From positions 42,108,282-42,172,281 of the forward strand of contig NC_080064.1 of NCBI RefSeq assembly GCF_949987535.1: DNA of 64,000 nucleotides. Reading direction: 5' to 3'. The translations under genes were made by a program, and so were the position numbers. This DNA is from Balaenoptera acutorostrata. Taxonomy: Eukaryota > Chordata > Mammalia > Artiodactyla > Balaenopteridae. Shown one piece after another: positions 45,063-55,619 of this stretch. The notes under the pieces were generated by a model. It was not told where the DNA came from. It saw only the letters and a program-made list of their open reading frames with translations, and searched no databases. Numbering within the stretch: position 1 is the first letter of the stretch; every line of letters starts with the position of its first letter.

Positions 45063-45163
45063 TGAGAGAGGGAGAGAAAGAGAAAGAGAGAGAGAGGAGG
45101 GATGGGGGTGGGGGAGGAAGGAAGATAGATAGAGATAGATGATAGATAGATAGATAGACAGAT
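45063..45163. repeat. (GA)n and (GATA)n microsatellites
   Basis: A purine-only GA/GAAA run (45063-45098) is followed after a G-rich spacer by GATA repeats (45122-45163). Probably length-variable. Confidence 0.92.
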
Positions 45164-45610
45164 TTTTTTCATTGCTGTGTTTCCCTAACTTCCAGGATTT
45201 ACTTCCCAGTATCATCATTTTTGCCATGTCCATAAGTCACCAATACCATTATTTAATTTATATTTTTCTTTAAATTTATTCCCTTTTTATCTTAAATAAA
45301 TTTTATATCACGTCATAAATGGAAAATCAGTATTACATACCAGGAAGAGAAAAGTAAATGTAAAATTAATTACATTGAAAACAAAATTATTACATTCTAG
45401 ACAGGTCCTTGCCTGCTAGAGGTTATGAGTCTAAAGCCTGCCTTCTATTTGGGAAAAAGCAAGTCTTAGAGAGACGCTCAAGACATATTAGTGTGAAACC
45501 AAGGTGTATGTACCTCTTGATGTAATCAGACAGATTGGAAGAGGAGTTAAATGGAATCCACTTTCTCAACGTATGAGTTCAGTGCTGTTTAATGCAATGT
45601 CCTTTGCAGT

Positions 45611-45707
45611 TTATTTATTTAACAAATAAATAACAAATGTTATTTATAATATATATGTTATAACATATATTTGTTATAACAAATAACAAATTTAACAAAT
45701 AACAAAT
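45611..45707. repeat. Chain of AT-rich palindromes and direct repeats
   Basis: A 10-bp arm inverted repeat TTATTTATTT/AAATAAATAA (45611-45633), a perfect 20-bp palindrome ATATATGTTATAACATATAT (45651-45670) and a perfect 16-bp palindrome ATTTGTTATAACAAAT (45669-45684). A 14-bp direct repeat AACAAATAACAAAT follows at 45678 and 45694. Confidence 0.9.
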
Positions 45708-45895
45708 GTTTACATAGCACATACTATGTGTCAGAGGCTGTTCTAAAAGCTTTTTTAAAAATTGACTTATTTAATCCATTTAATTCATCTAATAGTCCTA
45801 TGTGGTTTAGCATTCTTCCCACTTTAGAGAGAAAAAATAGAGGCACACAGAGGTTCAGTAACTTGCAAAAGGTCACCTCAAACCATCTTACATAT
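45708..45895 (-). repeat. MIR SINE, antisense
   Basis: GCACATACTATGTGTCAGAG, GAGGCACACAGAGGTTCAGT and AACTTGCAAAAGGTCACC are a reversed MIR with a damaged 5' side. Confidence 0.75.
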
Positions 45896-45899
45896 CACC

Positions 45900-46900
45900 T
45901 AAAATCAAGCATGCTTTGGTGAGTTAGAGTGGCCCAGGCCACTGTCCAGGCCTGAGCTGCAGGCATGTGGCAAGGGATACTGCTCTGACTCAGAGTTCAG
46001 AATAGCTGCCGGCTGATTCCTGCAGGCGGCATCTGTGGGCCGCCCCCATCAGGCCGCTCCTCCAGGGCCCTCTGGGGCTCTCCGTCTGACTGTGAGTCTG
46101 GGTTCTGTGGCTGGTGGGGGAGAGACAATTGGATGCTGATCCAGAGAAGAGTTTCCAGAAGGAGAGAAGGGAGTGGACTTTGGGGTGTTTGGTTTTTTAA
46201 AAAATAAAGAAATATAACACAAGCCCAAGAGCCGCTGCTTTTCTCTGTTAACTGTTGAAAGAAGTCTCTGAACAGTGCTCTGAGGACCAGACCAGGGCTG
46301 CAGCTGGAGATCAGGTGGCTGGATCTGTGTTCCCTACAGGAGTGGCAGCAGGGGGTGCAGATGGGGCCTGTGGAGAGATGAGGGGCCGTCTGCTGAGGGC
46401 TTCTGTGACCAGCTGCCTCTGCAAGTGCAGGCAGGTGCCCTCAAGGGGCCCCACTCCAGCAGTCCCGCCCAGGATAGCCTGTGCCTGGTTCTGGCCTCGA
46501 GGTATAAGATGTGCTGCAACCTTAGCCACCGCCTAGAGTGGATGGTGCGAGCCCTGCATCTTTAATACAATAATAAAAGGGTAGCAGAGGCAACATTTTG
46601 GAAATTATTAATGCATTATTTTCTTTTGCTTCTCCAAGTACATGAGACTTGCCCAGTCTAATGTAAAGTTGAGAATCTTCCAGAAAGAATTCCAAGAGAA
46701 AGATGAAGTAATATGTAGCCTCTGACATTAAAATAATAGCCAGAATTTTATCTTGGCTGGAACTAAAAGCTATATCTTCCCCACAACTAGCAGGGGGAGA
46801 GAAGGGAGTCTCAAAAGGAAGGCCAGATCATCAATAGAAAAAATAATGCAATCTTTCTGCAGAGTTGGGCTGGAGTGTGAGTTAAATTTGAAACCTACTG
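45900..46900. other. Intergenic DNA, nothing recognised
   Basis: Moderately GC-rich to 46530, then AT-rich. The 93-codon frame at 46255-46536 has no domain and lacks exon context. No repeat family recognised. Confidence 0.4.
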
Positions 46901-46904
46901 TAAT

Positions 46905-47130
46905 AGTTAACATTGGCTGAGCATTTCCTTTGCATCAGATCGTTCATTTGCCAAGTGTTTTGCCTACACAGTCTCATTTAATCTTCTGAATAATTCTGAG
47001 GCTGGTGCTACTACTATCCTCATTTTATGGCTAAGGAAAGGGAGGAAGGTTAAGTAATTTGGCCAAGGTCAGACATCCAGGAGGAGGTAGAGCAGAGATT
47101 TGAACCCTCGGTGCATTTCTCTAGACAGCA
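46905..47130 (-). repeat. MIR SINE, antisense
   Basis: ACAGTCTCATTTAATCTTCT, TATCCTCATTTTATGGCTAA and GCAGAGATTTGAACCCTCGG are a near-complete reversed MIR. Confidence 0.85.
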
Positions 47131-47139
47131 ATTGTTCCC

Positions 47140-47785
47140 AAGAAGCTACCACACCCGTTGGCCACCATGACTCAATTCGCAGGAGCAACCAGAATACATC
47201 TTACGAGAGAGGCTGTCTCCAAGACCAACATTCTTAGGCTCATGTCAGTCAAGGGTTCTCGTCGTGTCAGTCTTGGCTCAGGTCAGTCAAGGACTCACCC
47301 AGGGAACTTCCAGGTGAGAATCTCCGTCCAGCCCCGCACAGGTGCTAAAGCCCGTAGAGGTTATAAAGGCAACTGGAGATGCACAGACCCTGCACAGGGC
47401 GATGTGGACTGTGGGGGCATCTGCCTCCTCCGGGCGCCTCCTGGGATCTTAAACAGACCAGCACCTGCTCCCACACTCAGGTTCCAGATCTACAAATAAC
47501 GCCAGGGCTTGACCCGTTTACTTGGCAGCCCAGTGAGTCCCTCAGCTGCCAGAGGCTCCAAGCATCAGCGCCCCCAGCCCACTTGAGTTACCACTCCCTT
47601 CTTCCCAGGGGGCAGCTCAAAGGTCAAGCAGGACCTGGCTTTCCCTCTGACTCGCTGGACATTGAAGAAGGCCCATCTCGCCTCTCCACCATTCCCCTGC
47701 CCTCTGCCCTCCAGACACAGTCCAGCAGAGAGGGCTGAGGCTGGGTTTACGTGCAGGCTCTGCCCCTGGGGTACCCAGAGCTCTT
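47140..47785. other. GC-richer intergenic DNA, unassigned
   Basis: Two frames of about 115 codons (47158-47499 and 47379-47738) overlap in different phases. Neither has a recognisable domain, a splice context or a poly(A) signal. GTCAGTCAAGG occurs twice, near 47244 and 47282. Confidence 0.4.
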
Positions 47786-47789
47786 CTCT

Positions 47790-47915
47790 GCCCTCAGGCC
47801 TTGGGCCTGGAGGTCAGCCTGGCTCTGCTACTACGTAGCGTGTGACCTTCCACAGGGAAGCTACCCTCTCTGCACCTCAGGTCCCCATCCACTAAATAAA
47901 AGGTCGGAGGCTCTG
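47790..47915 (+). repeat. MIR SINE core, sense
   Basis: GGAGGTCAGCCTGGCTCTGC, then CGTGTGACCTTCCACAGG and CTGCACCTCAGGTCCCCATC are a diverged MIR core. Confidence 0.6.
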
Positions 47916-47929
47916 ACGTTTAGTACCTC

Positions 47930-48070
47930 CTGTTCCCCCTGTCTGGCAAGTCCTCCCTCCACTTCTTGACTGGTTAACTCCTATACCTTCCTAGACTCAA
48001 CCCATGTTATTAGATCCCTTCGGAGGTCTTTCCCCAACTTTCATCTTCTAACTCCTATCCCCAGCTGGAT
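47930..48070 (+). repeat. L2 LINE fragment, sense
   Basis: TCCCTTCGGAGGTCTTTCCC with its C/T-rich context resembles the middle of the L2 3' UTR. Short and diverged. Confidence 0.45.
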
Positions 48071-48084
48071 TGCATCCTTCCATG

Positions 48085-48300
48085 ATAATAATAATCTTAT
48101 TAAGCACTTACCACATGTCAGGCACTGCTCTAAACATGCCACATATATTGATCTATTTAGTTCTTGCAACACCACCACAAGGTGGGTACTATTAGTGTCC
48201 TTATTTTACAGAGAAGGACACTGAGAAATAGAGGTAAAAAGAATGACTCAAGTTCACTTAGCAAATAAGTGGTAGAGCTGGAATTTGAACTCCCGTATGG
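48085..48300 (-). repeat. MIR SINE, antisense, near full length
   Basis: ATAATAATAATCTTATTAAG, CATGTCAGGCACTGCTCTAA, TCCTTATTTTACAGAGAAGG and GTAGAGCTGGAATTTGAACT run through a reversed MIR with its ATT-type tail. Confidence 0.88.
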
Positions 48301-48544
48301 TCCCCCTGAGTGATGAAAAACTGTGAGGAGGTACAAAGGAAGCCACCTTGCCTGGTCAGAGTTTCCATTTTGATATATGAGCCCATACAGGGAGGCCCAA
48401 ACAAAGTTTTTAGCCAAATTACATCTTTTTTCTGGGCAGTTTTATTCCTCAGGGATAGCCTCAAATCCAACTTTCTGGCCAAACTCCCAACATCATAATT
48501 CTATCTGTCACCAGTGTCAAGCTGACCCTCGGTTCACTCAGAAC

Positions 48545-48715
48545 AGAAGTCCTAGGTGTGGAGGCACAAGGGCACGGCAGAGCTGTCAGAAAACTTGGGG
48601 TCAGCATCTGACACTGTGTGTGATTTTAGACAAGTCCCTGCTCCTCTCTGAGTTGGTTCCTCATCTGAAGAATGGGCATATAATACCCACCTTAAAGATT
48701 GTGAAAGATCAAAAG
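48545..48715 (+). repeat. MIR SINE, sense
   Basis: ATTTTAGACAAGTCCCTGCT, GGTTCCTCATCTGAAGAATG and AATACCCACCTTAAAGATTG are the MIR core and 3' part. Confidence 0.75.
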
Positions 48716-48719
48716 CTCG

Positions 48720-49255
48720 TTGAAGCCCTGGGCAAAAGAGAAATGATTCATTCCATGATTACTCAGCCAGCATCTACCTGTGCCTGTTGATGTTAGGACA
48801 GACAAAAAATAAAGACCTGCTCTCTCAGAGTTTACATTTGAAGGTGACATTTGCAGTGGAGTTATTTCCCAGACCAGCTCTTCCTGCAGGAGCCGGTCTC
48901 TGTGAAACCACCACGTTCCCTGACATATCAGAACCTCAGGATCCCCACTGACAGGGACCCACCACCCCACTGACTGCTGTCCCCTCTTCTCCCTCCCCTG
49001 CCCCCACCAGGTTCAGGAGTGGCCTCTGCCCATCCCTCCCTTACCCTGGGCCTGCTTCCTTCTCTCGAAAATCAGGAGCTGGGGTCGGATGGATTTCCAG
49101 GAACTTCTAAGTGGCCGTCAGTGATTGTGTGGTTTGTTACTCTTTCCTAGAGGGGATCTCTCCCTGGCATGATGAGGTGGGAGTGGGCAGGAAGCTGAGC
49201 CCACACATCCAGGAGGACCTTTAGAGATGACCAGACATGACCTCATTGACACTGA
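48720..49255. other. Intergenic DNA, possible L2 trace at start
   Basis: 48745-48860 may be an antisense L2 end (GCTCTCTCAGAGTTTACATT). The rest is unassigned. Confidence 0.35.
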
Positions 49256-49259
49256 GGCA

Positions 49260-49600
49260 CTAAGTTTTACTGCCTGGCCACATCAAACATCTTCAAGTTC
49301 CCTTCACCTCCTGCTGAGACCACACGCTGCTTCCTTTGCCTAGGAGCTCCCCTCCGGTCCTTGCCTTCCTGGCCAGGCCCTATATTACCTTTAAAACTCA
49401 GGGCAGAAATCACCTCCTCCCTAGTCTGTCTATTTTTGCACTCATTGCACTGGAGTATAATTTATTGATTTGAACATCTGTTCTCCCACCGCACTGAGAG
49501 CTACTCAAGGGCAGGGACTGTATTTTATAATGTTGTGTCCCCAGGCCCTAGGTCAGCACGCAGCTCATAGCGGGTGCTCAATTGGTATTGAATGGATTAA
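49260..49600 (+). repeat. L2 LINE 3' end, sense
   Basis: GTCCTTGCCTTCCTGGCCAG, GAGAGCTACTCAAGGGCAGG and TAGCGGGTGCTCAATTGGTA lead to the L2 terminus. Confidence 0.8.
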
Positions 49601-49604
49601 ACTG

Positions 49605-50085
49605 AATGTAATTTAAAGTCACCTGCTGAAGTTCTTAGTTTCAGGAAAAGGCAAGACTGGGACTAGAATCCAGACCTGGAGATGCCAAGTCCAGCACACT
49701 TCATCTCCCCGCAGCTGTCAGGAGCAGCACAGAGGAGACCCACCCGAGAGGAGGGGTATCCAGACCAGCCACTCTCACTACTCTTGCACCAGGGCAGGGA
49801 TGGTCTCCAGGATCCAAGCTGCCAGAGAAGGTCCTCAGGATGCCCTGAGGCCCTCTGTCCTTGCTGGCATTGCCGCCCATCCTGTTTCCTTCCCTGTTCC
49901 CCTCTCAGCCCCCACCAACTCAGCCCCTGGCTCTCTGGGGGCTGGAGCCGAACACCACCCTTTCCCCTTTCTGCTCCCTTTCCCCAAACCTCTATAAATA
50001 TGGTGGGAACCCGGCTTTCTGAATGACGTGGGAGGAGACAAAGAGAGTCCCCCACCCCCATGCCGCATGTGGAGCGCCCAGTTCA
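49605..50085. other. GC-rich intergenic DNA, unassigned
   Basis: Open frames on both strands (about 65 to 132 codons) mirror each other, as expected from GC-rich non-coding DNA. No domain or exon signals. Confidence 0.4.
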
Positions 50086-50089
50086 TATT

Positions 50090-50260
50090 CCTGCTGCGAC
50101 TGTATCTAAATTTTCAAATCGTCACCCCATGCCCCACCATCATGTGTCATCTTTTATGCATGGCCACCTCTGCCGTGCTGCTCGGTCAGTTGCTACGCAA
50201 CCGACGACAGCGCCGCAGGGGCCTGACATTAGTGAAAGCAAATTGACCAGAGGAGACCTC
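50090..50260. promoter_or_regulatory. Candidate regulatory block with RFX X-box-like inverted repeat
   Basis: GTTGCTACGCAAC at 50189-50201 is a perfect inverted repeat of GTTGC/GCAAC half-sites around a 3-base spacer, like RFX X-boxes. The symmetry extends to 9-bp arms with one mismatch (50185-50205). CpGs cluster just after it (GACGACAGCGCCGC). Function is inferred only. Confidence 0.35.
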
Positions 50261-50984
50261 ATCCCGCATGCAAAGCAGCCAGGGCCTCCCTGAGCCACCC
50301 TTTTTCTCTCCACGGCCAGACCCTTGGACCACAGCCTCCTCAGCCTAAACTGTGGACCCAGGAAAACCCCCGCACTCCTACTCCTCCAGAAAAAGCTGAA
50401 ATCTGGCCAGGGACAAGAGCTACCTCCAAAGGGAAAGGTGGAGCCAATGTAGCTTCAGGTTCTGAAATTCTGACCCTCCAGTGGGATGGACATTGGCTCC
50501 TGCAGGAAGGGAAAGAGCTACTATTTGCTGAGCGCGTACTATGTGCTAGGCATGGTGAGAACAGTGCAATGCAAAAAGCTCTAACTTCCTGGATTCCAGC
50601 CCAGCTCCACCATTTCTCAGCTGTGTGTTGTGCATGCAAATCATTTATCAGGACTGAGACCCAGCCACGGAAATAGGCTGTCCCCAGACATCTCGGAGTG
50701 TGATAAAAGGCTGGTTAACAGGCTGGAGGGGAAGGGAGGCCAGTAGAACAGCAGGGGTGAGAAGATGAGAGAAGGGAAGGAGGGGAGAATACTGCCTTGC
50801 CCACCTGGTATTGCAGGCCTCTGAGCCTCCCGTTGGGAGGAACAGAGGAAATCAGGAGTTGGCAGTTCTGGTCTCTCCTTTTGCTCAATCCCTCATGGTC
50901 GCCACCCGCAGGAGCTTGACCTCACCAATTTCCCACTTGAGTATATACCGTTTTGCACTGGGAGGCAGCGAGCTGTGCTAGAAA

Positions 50985-51190
50985 GAGCAAGGGTTTTGGA
51001 AATGATTAGAACTAGCCTCAAATCTTCAAATCCTGACTCTCACCCTTCCAAAGTGTGTGACTGTAGCAAGTTACTTCTGCCTTTTGAATTTCAGTTTCTC
51101 AGTCTGTAAAATGGGCATGATGATACCTACCTCACAGGGTTAAATGGCTGACATATGCAAAGTGCCTATTGGGAAATCAGCAAATGCTAC
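50985..51190 (+). repeat. MIR SINE, sense, near full length
   Basis: GTGCTAGAAAGAGCAAGGGT, CAAATCCTGACTCTCACCCT, AGTTTCTCAGTCTGTAAAAT and ACCTCACAGGGTTAAATGGC follow MIR throughout. Confidence 0.88.
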
Positions 51191-51191
51191 T

Positions 51192-51400
51192 CTTCTCCCC
51201 CAGACTTTAATGGCTCCCAATTGTCAGAAGAACAAGTCTAATTCCTTAGCCCCACCTGGCCCCCACCCACTGCCCAGCCTCTCCCTCCCCTGCTCCCTGA
51301 ACCTCTACACATTTGCTCAGGCTGCTGCGTCTGCCTGGCGAACCCTTCCTCCAGCTGTTTGCTTTTTGAAATCTGGTCTACCTCTCAGGACCCAGAAAAA
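51192..51400 (+). repeat. L2 LINE, sense
   Basis: TTAATGGCTCCCAATTGTCA, CACCTGGCCCCCACCCACTG and CTCAGGCTGCTGCGTCTGCC, then GAACCCTTCCTCCAGC, are a late-coding to 3' UTR L2 piece. Confidence 0.75.
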
Positions 51401-51679
51401 ATAAAATAAAATTCAGCTCCAACAGGCAAGCCTGCCCCCCAACCCCAAGGCCATACCCGAATCTACTGAAATTTCCCAGCAAAAGAAGGAGCAGGGAACC
51501 AAGGAGCAACCTTCCCCTCTTCAGGAGTGAGTTTGAGAAGCTTTCCCAAACTTTATGATGAGATCTCTCAAAGCTCAATCATTTATTGAGGAATGCCATT
51601 TCTGTGACTCCTGGAACCGAGGGGCTACATCTCACCTCAAGGACGGGCATGCCCTGAGGACGGGCACAGGGGCAACCCC

Positions 51680-51920
51680 AGAAGGCACGGCTCACGACTT
51701 GCTGGGCACCAAGCATGGCTCTAAGCACTATAGCATCTTGGACTTGACAACTGTCTAACACTTCACAACCGCCAATTAACTAATTCACAACTATTTGTTA
51801 GTATATTCACAATGTCTTTAATTTCCATACAAATCGGTGAAGTAGATATTACCCCCATTTGCTGAGGAGGAAACTGAGGCTCAGAGAGGAAAAGTGACAT
51901 GCACAGGGTCACACAGTGGC
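51680..51920 (-). repeat. MIR SINE, antisense
   Basis: CCAAGCATGGCTCTAAGCAC, CCCATTTGCTGAGGAGGAAA, CTGAGGCTCAGAGAGGAAAA and GCACAGGGTCACACAGTGGC are a reversed MIR, with extra AT-rich sequence in the middle. Confidence 0.8.
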
Positions 51921-51929
51921 TTGATAATG

Positions 51930-53060
51930 ATAAAACTGGGGCAGGGAGACAGTTCTATGTGAAAATAGACTCTGAGGCTGTAATGTATGGACTCTGTCTA
52001 TATCACCATTCACAATTAACACTTCGGATTAATTTACCCATTTTTAAAACCCACAAGTTACCAGGGAAAGCCATTTACCTATTTCTTGCCAGGGCAAAGC
52101 CTTTACCAAACCCAGAAAGGGACAGCATGGAGGGTGCTGAGAGCACCAGCTCAGCTCTGTGCCCCTGGGCAGATGACCCCATCCTCTCAGTCTGAGTTTC
52201 CTTTCTCTGAAATGGAAGGTAAGGTGGCCTACCCGCTTCCATGTCTATTCTAAAGGGCAAAAATGATACAGACACCAAAGACTAAACTATGAACCTCGTT
52301 AGGTGTTAGTATCCCCTTAGAAGAGGCATCCATCCAAACCAGAAGTGTACCTGTTTCTGACGTATGCATTTCTTTAATTATTCAACGTTGTGAACTGTAC
52401 TGTCCTTGTTGTTTAAAGGAAACATGCCAATTGTATTGCCTTCGTGTTGTATTGAAAAGCATTTCTTCATTATTTGGACTAATTTCCAAACAAATTAAAA
52501 CTGTTGTAGCAGTCAAGCTCTGACTGCTCCATCTATTAGATTCAGAAGATGGCAAATTCCTTAAACACAGATATAAACAATTCTGGTAACACAATCTGAT
52601 TTTATAATTAATTTTCTGCCTGGGAGGGCGAAAGTCCTCCTTCCCACTTGCTTTGCCCTCAAGTTACTGACGGTTCTCACACTTCTGGCAGACTTTTGGT
52701 TAAGGAAAAGCAGATTCTGTTACATGGGATTCTGTAGCATGTAAAAAGATAAATCTTCTCAAATGTCCTTTGATCACAGAGATGGCCAGGGTAGAGGAAA
52801 TCAGGAAGTTCCTTTATGATCTGACCTTACTGGTTCCTGTTTCTTGCCCAGGGCAGCCACAGTAAACACACCTTCTCAGCAGCCTGCAGAGGCTCCACCC
52901 TGAGCTAGCCTGTGGGGCAGACATGCCCTGGGGGTGCTCAAGGGCTAATAGAGATGCGGGGCTGAAACAGGTGAAATAAGGGGAAAACATATGCAAGGAA
53001 CAGTTTAAATAGCAAGAGAGTTGGCTGGACTGAGCCCCTTGTGAAATGATGGGCGTATTA
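51930..53060. other. Intergenic DNA without recognisable gene
   Basis: Mixed AT-rich sequence with weak MIR-like text near 52130-52220. No exon or SINE. 52380-52620 looks single-copy. Confidence 0.4.
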
Positions 53061-53310
53061 GATGGATCCAGGGTCTAGTCTACGACCAAGATCAGGACTC
53101 AGTCTGGGGCCAGGTTTATGGCTCGATATATGGCCAGGATCAGACTCAGGCTGGGACCAAAGTCAGGGCTCCGGTTGTGACCAAGATCAAGACTCAGGCT
53201 ATGAACAAGATTAGGGCTCAGTCTCTGGCCAAGATTGAGACCTGGGGTCCAGAATCAGTCTCTGGCCAGAGCCCGGTTAAATTGTGATCGGGATCATGGC
53301 TCAATTTGTG
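53061..53310. repeat. Degenerate 24-bp minisatellite
   Basis: About nine to ten units of 23-24 bp. Unit starts fall at 53061, 53084, 53108, 53132, 53155, 53179, 53203, 53227 and 53251. Most begin GACCAAGATCAG or GGCCAGGATCAG and end in a CTCAGGCTGG-like block. Units differ from each other by several bases, so the array is old. A short CHR SINE inserted about 30 bases after it. Confidence 0.85.
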
Positions 53311-53338
53311 ACATGACAATAGGATTCATAAACGACTT

Positions 53339-53455
53339 TTTTTTTTGGCCACACTACTCAGCAAGTGGGATCTTAGTTCCCCGACCAGGGATCGAACGCT
53401 CTCCCTTGGCAGCAAAAGCGCAGAGTCCTAACCACTGGACCACCAGGGAAGTCCC
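53339..53455 (-). mobile_element. Short CHR-type SINE, reverse
   Basis: T-run, GGCCACACTACTCAGCAAGT, box B CAGGGATCGAACG, end CCACCAGGGAAGTCCC. Target-site duplication CATAAACGACTT (53327-53338) and CATAAACGATTT (53456-53467), one mismatch. It lies between the minisatellite and an L2. Confidence 0.92.
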
Positions 53456-53467
53456 CATAAACGATTT

Positions 53468-53660
53468 AGACCTAGTCCCTGCTCAGGGATTTCATAGTCT
53501 AGTCAGGGAGACAGTAAACTGAAATTACCAGCTATTAAGAGTTGTGAAAGAGGGTAACAGGAAACAATAAGAACACAAGAGAGGGCCAGATCGTCCAGTC
53601 TTGGAGGCCAGGGAATACCTTCCCAAGAAGGTAACGTTAGAACTGTGAGATCATAAGAAC
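53468..53660 (-). repeat. L2 LINE, antisense
   Basis: TAGTCCCTGCTCAGGGATTT, CATAGTCTAGTCAGGGAGAC and ATACCTTCCCAAGAAGGTAA are a reversed L2 3' UTR. Confidence 0.7.
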
Positions 53661-53664
53661 CTGA

Positions 53665-54090
53665 GCAGCTTCATTTCAATGTCCTTTATTATATCATTGT
53701 TTTGAGCATGTGGCCTCATTCGCGTAGTACATTCTTCAATTGCCCGCAGTACACTGTGAATGCAGAGTTAGTTTTAAGGGACACTCCTGCTCTTCCTCTA
53801 GCCAACAAGGTCCTGAAGAACACATAGTTTTCTTCAACCTCGGTACTTCCCAGTATTTTCTGTCCACCATTCAGGTGCTCTGTTTAACCCTGACACTAAC
53901 TCCCAGACACCTTTGTGTCTTTGGTTTGGTTGGATGCACTGGATTTCTATGCAGGAATCCATTTACTCCCTTGTACTACTCATCTTCATCTTGTAGCACA
54001 AAGGTATAAACCTTTTCCCTAAGTTTAGATACAGTGTCCCTCAGAGGAACAGAATGGTAAAGAAAATCAGACAGTGAAATCAAGGAAACC
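53665..54090. other. Intergenic DNA, nothing recognised
   Basis: The 89-codon frame at 53740-54009 has no domain or exon context. Confidence 0.35.
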
Positions 54091-54094
54091 AGGT

Positions 54095-54200
54095 GAGTTC
54101 TGTGGCCTCTGGCAAGTCACCCAATCACTCTGAGCTGCAGTTTCCTCACCTGTTAAGAGGAGCTGAAGCAATCCTTGCCCATATTGCAGGACGTTTTGGA
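54095..54200 (+). repeat. MIR SINE core, sense
   Basis: GGCCTCTGGCAAGTCACCCA and TGAGCTGCAGTTTCCTCACC are the MIR core. Confidence 0.75.
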
Positions 54201-54204
54201 TGCC

Positions 54205-54875
54205 CTGTGAAAGAACTGATGTAAGAAGGCAGAAGAAGTTCATTTCAGCTTTATGGGATTGGTCAATTCTCACTGGGGTCCTAGGAGGTAGGATCCATGG
54301 TCCCCTGTATCTATTCACAGACCTGGTGTGTGGGGAGTGGGGAGTGTGTGCTTCTGAGCCACTGCTCTGGGGCATGAGCACAGTTTGTATGCCCAATTGT
54401 ATATCAATGTGTATACCCATGTATGTGTCTTACATTGGCTTCTTCAGAGCAGACTCTGAGATGGGGATTCATGTACAAGTGATTTATTAAGGAAATGCTC
54501 CCAGGAGAAACTAGTAAGGAAGTAGGAAAAGCAGGACAGGAAGGGAAAGGAGCCAAACAAAGGTGTGAGCTCAGGTACAAGTCCTACACAGAGTATATTT
54601 TAGCCTGATCCTGCAGGAGAACTCCAGAGTGTAAGTTGTCCCAACTCAAGAGTGGAGCTGGGCTTTCACACTCTCCCTTCCAACCACCCAACAATCATCG
54701 GTCAACTCCCAGGTACTTTTGGCTGTATGTGATAGTGGGCTAGTGCTAGCATCCAGTAGCCTGAGAGCCGTCCCCTAAAGAAAAGTCACAGGTGCCACTG
54801 AAGCACATGAAGTGAGGGGTGGGTATATAAGGAGACCTGTGTAGAGGTTTTCATTTGTGTTGGTTTCCCCCGGCC
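54205..54875. other. Intergenic DNA, nothing recognised
   Basis: Several short chance frames, no named repeat. CAGAGCAGACTCTGAGATGG near 54446 recalls old dispersed repeats but is not assignable. Confidence 0.35.
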
Positions 54876-54879
54876 TGTG

Positions 54880-55110
54880 TATTGGTTTCCCAGTCTCTCC
54901 GGCAACCCTTCTCATTTTCCTATAAGAACTCCACTTTCTCTATCACTTACATGTTGGTATTTCAGCTGCTTAAAACCTTTCCCTGGCTCCTGACTGCCTA
55001 CAGGATAAAGTCCAAGCCCCTTCACTGGATTAAGAAGCCCCTTCATGATCTGTCCTCTGCTGAACACCCCAAGCCTCATCATTCACGTGACCCCCTCACT
55101 CTAACCCAAC
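54880..55110 (+). repeat. L2 LINE, sense
   Basis: AGCTGCTTAAAACCTTTCCC, GACTGCCTACAGGATAAAGT and CCAAGCCCCTTCACTGG are the end of the L2 coding region. Confidence 0.75.
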
Positions 55111-55114
55111 AAAG

Positions 55115-55430
55115 AACTTGCTGGTATGGAGATCATATGGGGTTCTGGGGAGCCCTCACACTCCTCATAGCCCAGTAGGGAAGACAGGGGTATGACAGGA
55201 AAATCTAAGAGCTTTGGGAATAGAGATAAGGTACATGACCCAACCTGGGTTCAATGAAGACTTCCCAGGGAGACTAATGTGAAGGATATAGAGGAAATAT
55301 GGCAGAAAAGAGTTATCTTGGCAGTATCTGCAGCATAGGGGAAAGGCGGGAAGACATATAGGAGCAGACCTGGCACAGAGTGGCCACAAATTAAATATTG
55401 GTGGAATAAATAAATGAATGAATGACTATG
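55115..55430 (-). repeat. Possible L2 LINE, antisense
   Basis: ACTTCCCAGGGAGACTAATG and GGAGCAGACCTGGCACAGAG, with a GAATGAATGAC end, could be a strongly diverged repeat; assignment is weak. Confidence 0.35.
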
Positions 55431-55434
55431 CATT

Positions 55435-55610
55435 ACACAGCCTGGGCTTTGGAATTCAAAGGCCTTGATTCCCGACTCTTCTGCTTACTCACTGAGAAAC
55501 CTCCAACAAGTCATTTAATTGCTCTGAGCCTCAGTTTCCTCATTTAGAAAATGGGGTTAATGAGAATATCTGAGACAATGGATAAAAATGCTTTGTATGC
55601 TGCAAAACCC
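55435..55610 (+). repeat. MIR SINE, sense
   Basis: TTGATTCCCGACTCTTCTGC, GAGCCTCAGTTTCCTCATTT and AGAAAATGGGGTTAATGAGA follow MIR. Confidence 0.85.
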
Positions 55611-55619
55611 TGCTCCAAG

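Noticed and set aside
46255..46536. 93-codon frame with opposite-strand frames of similar length
   Set aside because: Frames on both strands overlap; no domain or transcript signals.
49663..50086. Overlapping frames of 83 to 132 codons on both strands
   Set aside because: GC-rich non-coding DNA opens frames on both strands; no domain, no splice or poly(A) context.
50634..50641. Second ATGCAAAT octamer
   Set aside because: Isolated, next to MIR-like sequence, without partner motifs.
53061..53310. CRISPR-like array
   Set aside because: Units are contiguous without spacers of constant size and sit in mammalian DNA; it is a minisatellite.
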